This document shows positions 1 to 4,408 of a stretch of 11,571 nt of DNA, piece by piece. The DNA comes from Bacteroidetes bacterium UBA4408. GTDB taxonomy: Bacteria > Bacteroidota > Bacteroidia > UBA4408. Below the pieces are notes generated by a model. That model worked only from the letters and a program-made list of their open reading frames with translations. It was not told the origin of the DNA and did no database searches. Each line of letters starts with the position of its first letter. The first letter of the stretch is position 1. The translations under genes were made by a program, and so were the position numbers. The DNA is taken from assembly GCA_002389785.1 (NCBI GenBank), contig DGQS01000154.1:1-11571 (forward strand), in the 5' to 3' direction.

Positions 1-300
1 AACGTATTCTCCGGTAGTAGCATCGTATTCTTCAACCTGAAAAGGAATGAGCGTGTTTTTATCTCCAGCTGTGAAAACAATGTCGTAGCCATTAGCACTT
101 CGTACACGACCTCCGTTGTTTACAGACCTTAAATCGGGATCAGTAATTCTCACAAGTACCGGAAAGCCGTTGGTGTTGGAAGTCCCAACAGTGATTTGAT
201 TTTCCTGTGTCGTAAATTTTTTATAAAAGGAATATCCCGAAGGAATTGCCCGTGTATAAATGGATAGCAGTAAGAAAACAGCCAGTAATACATTCCTCAT
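1..300 (-). CDS. Secreted DUF2341-domain protein, 5' part only
   Basis: The gene begins with ATG at 300 and runs off the left edge, so only the first 100 residues are visible. They start with a short basic end and a hydrophobic stretch (RNVLLAVFLLLSIY), which looks like a signal peptide. After it comes a region matching the usual opening of DUF2341: a Tyr-rich KKFTT segment, the FPVLVRITDPDL stretch, a G-RVRSANGYDIVFT core, and a VEEYDATTGEYV end. In Bacteroidota this domain is known from large cell-surface proteins, often with gliding-motility-type C-terminal sorting domains (type IX secretion). Whether that tail is present cannot be seen. It lies 80 bp after the YdcF-like gene on the same strand. 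The domain call rests on remembered family patterns; the exact role is unknown. Confidence 0.75.
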   Translation of the reverse strand, partial: MRNVLLAVFLLLSIYTRAIPSGYSFYKKFTTQENQITVGTSNTNGFPVLVRITDPDLRSVNNGGRVRSANGYDIVFTAGDKNTLIPFQVEEYDATTGEYV

Positions 301-380
301 GAAACAAAACTACTAAACAATTGAGTTGCAGTTTTTTCCTTTTATTGAATATTTTAACAGTTGGCTCTTAATAACTTTGA

Positions 381-1097
381 CTAGATCCAACCCTGAATCT
401 TGTAATAAGCTAAGGCGCAATATTCGCGCAATACAAGGAGTTCGTAGTGCAGGTAACTCCAAAGATTGTAACGCAGGTCTATGTTTCGTACTTGTTTTTT
501 ACCGGTTTTGCCCTTGTTTTTTATTTGAGTTTCGCTAAGAGGTGAGTCGAATGCAGGTGCTGTACCAACCGAAAGAAATCCTTGTTTTTGAAATGATTTT
601 AGAGCGCGGCACATATGTTCAGGAGTACTAATTAATAACACCGGAGCAGCTAAGTTTTCCTTTCCGATAAGGACACAAATATTTTCAGCTTGAGTGTGTG
701 TGTTGAAACCATTTGGTTCAAATGAAATTCGAGACGAATCAACACCACGAATAATTAACTCATGCGCCATAAGTTTCAATTGATGAGTGCTATCAGTTCC
801 GTTTCCGGGATGTGCAAGAATAATTTTTGCACCTGAAAACAGAAGGGCATTTTGAGCAGTATAATAACATCTAATAAATCCATCGGGACTGGGCATGCCA
901 CTGCCGCCAAGCATTACAATATATTTGGGATCGCTTTTTAATTGTACGTCTTCCATGCTTAAATTGCGATATGCGTAGTAAGGAATATCGCTAAAGCTTA
1001 ACAAAAACAGGCAAAATGCGATTACGCCCAACAGCTTAAAACAACGGGTTGAAATTGTTTTAAAACGCGTCCAAAAAATATCTTTACGAAACTGCAT
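381..1097 (-). CDS. YdcF/SanA-like DUF218 membrane-anchored protein
   Basis: This 238-residue protein has one hydrophobic segment at about residues 19-35 and a soluble DUF218 domain after it. DUF218 features visible are the IVMLGGSG strand and loop (60-67), a G-D-S-R-I motif leading into EPNGFNTHTQAENI (127-140), and LLISTPEHMCRAL (154-166), which corresponds to the family's 'TS..H..RA' helix start. Family members (YdcF, SanA, ElyC) act at or near the envelope; SanA and ElyC have been linked to vancomycin resistance and peptidoglycan or lipid-carrier metabolism, but their chemistry is not settled. The start ATG at 1097 is only 7 bp beyond the stop of the BtpA-like gene, so the two are probably translated from one mRNA. 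The tail after residue 190 is basic (NKGKTGKKQ) and unusual. The DUF218 call is firm; the function is open. Confidence 0.82.
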   Translation of the reverse strand: MQFRKDIFWTRFKTISTRCFKLLGVIAFCLFLLSFSDIPYYAYRNLSMEDVQLKSDPKYIVMLGGSGMPSPDGFIRCYYTAQNALLFSGAKIILAHPGNGTDSTHQLKLMAHELIIRGVDSSRISFEPNGFNTHTQAENICVLIGKENLAAPVLLISTPEHMCRALKSFQKQGFLSVGTAPAFDSPLSETQIKNKGKTGKKQVRNIDLRYNLWSYLHYELLVLREYCALAYYKIQGWI

Positions 1098-1104
1098 GGA
1101 TAGT

Positions 1105-2178
1105 TCAGTGATTAAATTGTGCTACTCGTTTTTGAACAGCGATTTCGTCCACTTCATTTTCCCAGTACTGATTTTTTTTAAAAGCGGTTCCCACAATACA
1201 ATAATCGGCAAAGCGTTTATACAGCTCAAAATTAGCACCCGAACCGGTAATAAGCGGCACATCAAAATTGGTAGCAGCTCCTACAATTGAGGTTAACCTT
1301 TCACGAGTTTCACTCAGTGCATTTCGAGCCATTGCCAAATCATTTTCTGAAACATTTGCACCTGTTTCGTTGCCGGTTATAATTAAACCCTCGAGTTTTT
1401 GAAACAGTATATTGTTGAGCCAAGTTTGCATGGAAAGCAATTCATCCGAAAACACGGTATGCTTTTTTTGTAAGTCGCACCACAGGGCTGGAGTTCTCCT
1501 GTTTTCGGGCGATTCAACAGCAAGTTTTGTCCACAAATAATTTCGGAGGTAATAAAATTTTGCTAGGTTGCCTTGATTGGTAGTTTCACCTTCGGGTCGA
1601 AGGCCTTTAAAGATTGAAGCTTCTGAGCGAACAAAAAAAGCTCCGCAAGCCATTGCTATAGGAAGTGCATCTAACTCACCACAGGACAATACCTGAACAC
1701 CCATTTGAATTTCAGGGTATTTTTGACGTATTTTAAGAGCAATGGTTAGCAGGATTAACAGTTCTTCAAGAGGGATATCTTTATCAATAAAATAGGGAGC
1801 TCCAACATTTTCGAGAGCAATAATTTTAATTCCATTTCGATAATACATCGCTACTTCATGAAGTGCTCGTTGAATGAGACTATCAACGAATTTCAGTTGT
1901 GTAATTCTATCTAACAAAACAGAAACTGCTTCTTTTTTCAGCACAAAGGATGCGGTACGACAATTTTCGAGTAGTGGGTTTGCTGTGCTAATTAGCAACT
2001 CATTTGAAAGTTGAAGTAAGTGTTTACGTATTTCATCAAGCTCAGTTAATTCAAAAGAAGTATACGTTTCAACCGAAAAGGCTGAGTTGTATAAACTATT
2101 TAAAAGAGCATTGCCACTAGGTACGTGCACCATGGCAATGAGTTGGGTTTTAGGTGAGATAGTTTTGCTAACCGGCAT
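1105..2178 (-). CDS. BtpA-family TIM-barrel protein, enlarged
   Basis: This 357-residue protein matches the BtpA/SgcQ family. Visible landmarks are the first strand IAMVHV (14-19), an ALHEVAMYYRNGIKIIALENVGAPYF block (about 105-130, family 'EN-gd-PF'), GVQVLSCGELDALPIAMACGAFFVRSE (160-186), a WCDLQKKH segment (233-240), LIITGNETG (265-273), PLITGSG (308-314) and ADYCIVGTAFKK...VD (324-343). BtpA is known for its role in photosystem I accumulation in cyanobacteria, and SgcQ sits in an E. coli sugar operon; the biochemical role is unknown. Ordinary members are about 260-280 residues. The extra length lies mainly between strand 1 and the 'HEVAMYY' helix (about residues 22-98), where no family motif is recognisable. 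The ATG at 2178 is the first in-frame start and no clear Shine-Dalgarno precedes it. The YdcF-like gene follows after 7 bp. Confidence 0.85.
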   Translation of the reverse strand: MPVSKTISPKTQLIAMVHVPSGNALLNSLYNSAFSVETYTSFELTELDEIRKHLLQLSNELLISTANPLLENCRTASFVLKKEAVSVLLDRITQLKFVDSLIQRALHEVAMYYRNGIKIIALENVGAPYFIDKDIPLEELLILLTIALKIRQKYPEIQMGVQVLSCGELDALPIAMACGAFFVRSEASIFKGLRPEGETTNQGNLAKFYYLRNYLWTKLAVESPENRRTPALWCDLQKKHTVFSDELLSMQTWLNNILFQKLEGLIITGNETGANVSENDLAMARNALSETRERLTSIVGAATNFDVPLITGSGANFELYKRFADYCIVGTAFKKNQYWENEVDEIAVQKRVAQFNH

Positions 2179-2188
2179 GAAGTTTAAA

Positions 2189-2203
2189 CAAGTAAATTAC
2201 TTG
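2189..2203. repeat. 15-bp perfect palindrome upstream of the BtpA-like gene
   Basis: CAAGTAA-A-TTACTTG has two perfect 7-bp arms around a single A. It lies 10 bp before the start codon of the BtpA-like gene, where an operator or a 5' leader hairpin could act. Its left arm plus spacer (CAAGTAAATTA) is the same motif found at 2415 and, with one change, at 2283. Regulation is inferred only from position and symmetry. Confidence 0.4.
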
Positions 2204-2280
2204 CTAAGTTAGAAACTTAAATTAGTCAGCAAGAATTTTTGCGTTGTTTGCTGGTTTCTTAAGAAGGGCGAATTTGTACA

Positions 2281-2433
2281 CACAAGTAATTTAGGAACAC
2301 TTTGAGATAAAAAAGAAGCTTCACCCTATTTCAATTTATCGAACATCTTATTGAAGAATCGAAAGGAAGAACCCATACAAAAACCGGAAAAAATCTTTCT
2401 CGTAATACAAACCACAAGTAAATTAGAACACTT
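2281..2433. repeat. Pair of imperfect direct repeats about 131 bp apart
   Basis: Copy one (2281-2302) and copy two (2413-2433) share CACAAGTAA, then w-TTA, then GAACACTT. They differ by one substitution and one inserted G. The second copy is also flanked by CCACAA (2412-2417) and TTGTGG (2440-2445), which could pair. The DNA between the copies has no recognisable gene. They could be binding sites for one regulator or scars of a small decayed element; the sequence does not decide. Confidence 0.45.
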
Positions 2434-2573
2434 GCAAATTTGTGGCTACAAGCGCCCGCCAGTTTGGGAGAAAAAAGGGATTTAATTTTTGTTACTGGGT
2501 GCACCAAAGGCAATTCAGCCGGAAATTAATTTACAGTTGAAATGCTTGGGCAATTAGAATGAAACTTCAGAAT

Positions 2574-2598
2574 AAAAGACTAATTTTATTAGTCTTTT
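2574..2598 (-). terminator. Hairpin terminator overlapping the lipoprotein stop codon
   Basis: The arms AAAAGACTAAT (2574-2584) and ATTAGTCTTTT (2588-2598) are a perfect 11-bp inverted repeat with a 3-nt loop. In the minus-strand transcript the left part of the stem encodes the last Lys-Asp-stop of the lipoprotein, and the stem ends in UCUUUU. The stem is AT-rich, so efficiency is uncertain, but its place at the gene end fits intrinsic termination. Confidence 0.6.
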
Positions 2599-3167
2599 AA
2601 GTTAAAAGCTTCTTTCACTTCTGTATACTTATTCCAATTCAAGTTGGGGTTAGCCAAGCGCATATGCGAGGTGGCTAAAACAACTCTGTAAGTAATTGGA
2701 TTTTGGGAAGTAATAACAGTAGAGGACTGTAATAAAAACAGCAATTTCCCTTTTCCAGTAGAGGTATCAAATGTAGGATATGATGAAACGGCAGTAAATG
2801 TTGACACTCCCCCCAAAGCATCCATTAATTCGTAGTTATCTAAAGGCAATGGATCGATGCTATACTCAGTGCCATTACTGGCTTTTAAATATACGATTAT
2901 CATACCGCTATCCATAATGGACTTTGTTAAGGCTGGAAAATCGTAAGTATATAACCAAAGATATCCCAATCCAGTAGCTTTATCCCAATCGTTATTGTTA
3001 ATGGTGATGTTGTAATTTTTAACATTGGCATTACCGCTTGCCCCTGTTGCTCCTGTTGCCCCTGTTGCTCCTGCCGGACCCACCTCTGCTTCTTTTGAAC
3101 AGGAGTTAAACAGGCATAAACTGGCTATAGTTAGCGCTGTAATAAGTAAATTTAGTTTTGTTTTCAT
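2589..3167 (-). CDS. Lipoprotein with a short collagen-like Gly-X-Y segment
   Basis: This 192-residue protein has a type II signal peptide: basic MKTK, a hydrophobic core, and the lipobox LFNSC with the lipidated Cys at residue 23. Then follow six Gly-X-Y triplets (residues 30-47: GPA, GAT three times, GAS, GNA), encoded by near-identical 9-bp DNA units at 3027-3080. The remaining 145 residues (NVKNYNITINNNDWDK... to the end) form a beta-rich domain with many Asn, Thr and Tyr. Similar proteins, annotated as collagen-like, are common in Bacteroidota and lack a known function; surface display or a structural or adhesive role is a guess. ATG at 3167 is the natural start because the signal peptide begins there. 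A perfect 13-bp inverted repeat lies in the leader, and a hairpin covers the stop codon. The gene appears to be a single-gene transcript. Confidence 0.85.
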   Translation of the reverse strand: MKTKLNLLITALTIASLCLFNSCSKEAEVGPAGATGATGATGASGNANVKNYNITINNNDWDKATGLGYLWLYTYDFPALTKSIMDSGMIIVYLKASNGTEYSIDPLPLDNYELMDALGGVSTFTAVSSYPTFDTSTGKGKLLFLLQSSTVITSQNPITYRVVLATSHMRLANPNLNWNKYTEVKEAFNLKD

Positions 3168-3185
3168 TGTTTTTTTAGTTTGAGT

Positions 3186-3216
3186 TTCAGTAAAAATAGG
3201 AATTATTTTTACTGAA
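3186..3216 (-). promoter_or_regulatory. 13-bp perfect inverted repeat in the lipoprotein leader
   Basis: TTCAGTAAAAATA (3186-3198) and TATTTTTACTGAA (3204-3216) are perfect reverse complements separated by 5 nt. The element ends 18 bp before the ATG of the collagen-like lipoprotein. No gene ends here on either strand and there is no U-run after the stem, so a terminator is unlikely. An operator or a 5' UTR hairpin controlling translation is the better guess. I found no TAnnTTTG promoter element upstream of it. Confidence 0.45.
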
Positions 3217-3328
3217 TTATCATAGAGTATAGATTAAGAATAGTTGCGGATTTTAAATAAAAGGAGGAGAGCAGGTGATTGTTATTCTTTCACTACCGAA
3301 AGATTCAATGACAAACAGATTTAGAATG

Positions 3329-3380
3329 AAAAAAAAGAGCGGGAATAGTTGCTCTCGCTCTCATTCCCGCTCTTTTTTAA
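3329..3380. terminator. Strong intrinsic terminator after the tRNA-like fragment
   Basis: AAAAAAGAGCGGGAA (3331-3345) pairs perfectly with TTCCCGCTCTTTTTT (3364-3378) across an 18-nt loop. The GC core is flanked by A and T runs, so it can work on both strands. On the minus strand it directly follows the duplicated tRNA 3' end, at the same relative place as the terminator of the intact tRNA-Arg. No other gene ends nearby. Confidence 0.75.
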
Positions 3381-3397
3381 GTGACCTCGGAGGGATT
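3381..3397 (-). pseudogene. Remnant copy of the tRNA-Arg 3' end
   Basis: The 17 bases gtgacctcggagggatt match the acceptor and T-arm 3' part of the intact tRNA-Arg (3550-3566) at 16 of 17 positions. On the minus strand this reads AATCCCTCCGAGGTCAC. The other half of the T-arm is lost: the neighbouring bases keep a GGGAG-TAAT-CCC shape without the TTCGA loop, and no anticodon arm follows. It sits directly before a strong terminator, as a tRNA gene would. It may be a decayed tandem tRNA copy or an attachment-site scar from an element that once integrated in the tRNA. Confidence 0.45.
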
Positions 3398-3440
3398 ACT
3401 CCCGTGATCACCTCCTCACACTCAGTCAAAATACAAAAGT

Positions 3441-3494
3441 CAAAGCTGCGCTTTGTTTTCTTTCATTCACGAACCTTAGCAAAGCTCACTTTGC
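3441..3494. repeat. Two small related hairpins
   Basis: CAAAGC-TGC-GCTTTG (3441-3455) and GCAAAG-CTCA-CTTTGC (3479-3494) are short perfect hairpins sharing the AAAGCT...CTTTG theme. The first is followed on the plus strand by TTTTC. They lie between the tRNA remnant and the tRNA terminator, in DNA with no other gene. No role is evident. Confidence 0.35.
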
Positions 3495-3510
3495 ACGTTT
3501 CCTGAATAAA

Positions 3511-3542
3511 AGAAAACCAACCCTTTCGGGTTGGCTTTTTTA
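3511..3542 (-). terminator. Intrinsic terminator of tRNA-Arg
   Basis: CCAACCC (3517-3523) and GGGTTGG (3528-3534) form a 7-bp GC-rich stem with a 4-nt loop. On the minus strand it reads CCAACCC-GAAA-GGGTTGG followed by TTTTCTTTT, a textbook intrinsic terminator with a GNRA tetraloop. It starts 17 bp after the tRNA 3' end. A T-run also follows on the plus strand. Confidence 0.85.
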
Positions 3543-3550
3543 TTCATTCG

Positions 3551-3624
3551 TGACCCCGGAGGGATTCGAACCCCCAACCAACAGGGCCGAAACCTGTCAT
3601 TCTATCCAATTGAACTACGGAGCC
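3551..3624 (-). tRNA. tRNA-Arg (anticodon TCG)
   Basis: The 74-nt minus-strand sequence folds as a full cloverleaf. The acceptor is GGCTCCG with CGGGGTC (two G-U pairs) and discriminator A. The D-arm is GTTC-AATTGGATA-GAAT, the anticodon arm ACAGG-TTTCGGC-CCTGT, the variable loop TGGTT, and the T-arm GGGGG-TTCGAAT-CCCTC. Anticodon TCG (genomic 3588-3590) reads CGA arginine codons; C at position 35 and an A in the D-loop near position 20 agree with arginine identity. The 3' CCA is not encoded. A candidate promoter lies upstream and a strong terminator downstream, so it is probably a single-gene transcript. Confidence 0.95.
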
Positions 3625-3638
3625 TTTTTAAAGCGCTG

Positions 3639-3665
3639 CAAAATTATAAAAATAGACCAAGCAAA
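3639..3665 (-). promoter_or_regulatory. Candidate Bacteroidota-type promoter of tRNA-Arg
   Basis: On the minus strand TAATTTTG (3646-3639) matches the Bacteroidota -7 consensus TAnnTTTG exactly and ends 14 nt before the mature tRNA 5' end. A TTTG (3665-3662) lies 15 bp further upstream, shorter than the roughly 20 bp usual between the -33 and -7 elements. The position is right for tRNA transcription; the -33 half is weak. Confidence 0.45.
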
Positions 3666-3683
3666 AAAGTGCTATCTGTGGAC

Positions 3684-4151
3684 TTAGTAACTTATCTGAA
3701 GCTTTTGATACACAAAGCTCATCAACCAAGCAGGTCCAATCAATAAAAACTGTATATCTTTTAAAAAGGAGGGCTTTTTTCCTTCTATCTTATGACCGTA
3801 AAACTGACCAATCCAAGCAAGTGAAAAAACAACTAAACAAATCTTCCACAATTCAACAACTCCCCAGGCTGTAAGTAAGCGGCATCCTAATAAGCACAGG
3901 CATCCAAATACAAACATACCAATTGATAATCGCCACGATAGCAAAAAATAATACACAAAAACAAACAATAGCGCTAGGTGTGCGACTGTTATCGGTTGTG
4001 ATGAATTAAGCTGAAAAGGCAGCTTGATGTCGAACAGCAAGCCAACGATACTAAAAAATATGAGCGGAACACAAATCCAATGAATTTTTTTGTTGCTGCT
4101 GTTTTGATGACTTTCTCCATACTCGGCTAACCAATTTTGTAGCTGTTTCAT
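3684..4151 (-). CDS. Mpo1-like (DUF962, YGL010W) membrane protein
   Basis: This 155-residue protein shows the DUF962/Mpo1 pattern: Y-x-x-S-H at residue 15, N20-K-x-I-H24-W near the first membrane segment, and WIGQFYGHKIEGKKPSF (113-129) with Q116, H120 and E123. It then has a last hydrophobic segment ending in GPAWLM. Four or five hydrophobic segments are visible (about 27-42, 57-73, 76-92, 101-115, 134-148). Yeast Mpo1 is an Fe(II)-dependent dioxygenase that shortens 2-hydroxy fatty acids in phytosphingosine breakdown, with conserved histidines binding iron. Bacterial members are mostly uncharacterised, so a 2-hydroxy-acyl substrate is inference; some Bacteroidota make sphingolipids, which would fit. 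Length is normal for the family. The gene ends 59 bp before the tRNA and stands alone. Confidence 0.85.
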   Translation of the reverse strand: MKQLQNWLAEYGESHQNSSNKKIHWICVPLIFFSIVGLLFDIKLPFQLNSSQPITVAHLALLFVFVYYFLLSWRLSIGMFVFGCLCLLGCRLLTAWGVVELWKICLVVFSLAWIGQFYGHKIEGKKPSFLKDIQFLLIGPAWLMSFVYQKLQISY

Positions 4152-4263
4152 TACAAATTATATTAATGTTGGGTGAAAAATAGCAAAAACCTTAAAAATG
4201 TGCGCTAGGTCACAAATTAAAAACCCTGCATCAAATTATATTTGTTGATAAGAATAGTCATGC

Positions 4264-4285
4264 CGAATTCACTCAAATGAATTCG
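4264..4285. repeat. Inverted repeat CGAATTC ... GAATTCG
   Basis: Perfect 7-bp arms (4264-4270 and 4279-4285) flank an 8-nt loop. It lies between the start of the Mpo1-like gene and the larger nested hairpin at 4293. It may be an operator for the Mpo1-like gene or the first hairpin of a plus-strand small RNA. Confidence 0.35.
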
Positions 4286-4291
4286 TAAAAT

Positions 4292-4355
4292 AAAAACCCT
4301 TTCGGAAGAAGGTGTCCTTTCATGGTGGTGGACATTGGGGTGCCGGGAGGGTTTT
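4292..4355 (-). terminator. Probable terminator downstream of dxs
   Basis: On the minus strand the nested hairpin begins 54 bp after the dxs stop. Its 3' arm reads CCGAAAGGGTTTT and runs into TATTTTA, a U-rich end typical of intrinsic terminators. The stem has two internal C-A mismatches on this strand, so it is weaker than in the plus-strand reading. It probably ends the transcript of the right block. Confidence 0.5.
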
Positions 4356-4408
4356 CCTTTTGGAGCAGAGTATAAAACACACCGCCAAGCCCAAGTTTTT
4401 CTTTCGTC

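Larger units (their letters stand above)
2179..2588. other. Gene-free stretch with an iterated short motif
   Basis: These 410 bp separate the BtpA-like gene from the lipoprotein gene. I see no coding region with family character. The longest minus-strand reading frame (2513 to 2331, 60 codons) has a biased Phe/Leu/Arg composition without a recognisable domain. The stretch holds the lipoprotein gene's terminator at its right end and three copies of CAAGTAAwTTA (2189, 2283, 2415). It must also contain the promoter of the btpA-ydcF pair, but no exact TAnnTTTG match was found on the minus strand. Confidence 0.6.
4251..4362 (+). ncRNA. Candidate plus-strand structured small RNA
   Basis: On the plus strand, AAAACCCTTTCGG (4293-4305) pairs along its full 13 bp with CCGGGAGGGTTTT (4343-4355). 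Nested inside, GGTGTCC (4311-4317) pairs with GGACATT (4330-4336). Each stem contains two G-U pairs. On the minus strand the same four positions are A-C mismatches, so the fold is complete only in a plus-strand RNA. The 3' arm ends in UUUUCCUUUU. Upstream, TATATTTG (4237-4244) matches the Bacteroidota -7 consensus, but no good -33 TTTG precedes it. The start near 4251 is an estimate. No RNA family is recognised, and the element also lies where a dxs terminator is expected. Confidence 0.3.

Noticed and set aside
305..312. TAGTTTTG on the minus strand as promoter of the DUF2341 gene
   Set aside because: It matches the -7 consensus but ends only 4 bp before the ATG, and no -33 TTTG lies at the proper distance.
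2331..2513. Minus-strand frame of 60 codons in the gene-free stretch
   Set aside because: Composition is dominated by Phe, Leu, Val and Arg, there is no domain or signal I recognise, and it overlaps the direct repeats.
3406..3416. GATCACCTCCT, identical to the 16S rRNA 3' end
   Set aside because: The bases before it do not match 16S rRNA, so it is not a rRNA fragment; a short chance match is more likely.
3531..3746. Plus-strand reading frame of 71 codons containing a GGIRTPN-type segment
   Set aside because: It runs antisense through the tRNA-Arg gene; this type of peptide is a known artefact of translating the complement of tRNA T-arms.
4273..4335. Minus-strand 20-codon frame starting inside the nested hairpin
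   Set aside because: It has an ATG and a stop but no ribosome-binding site, and it lies inside a terminator-like structure; chance is the simpler explanation.
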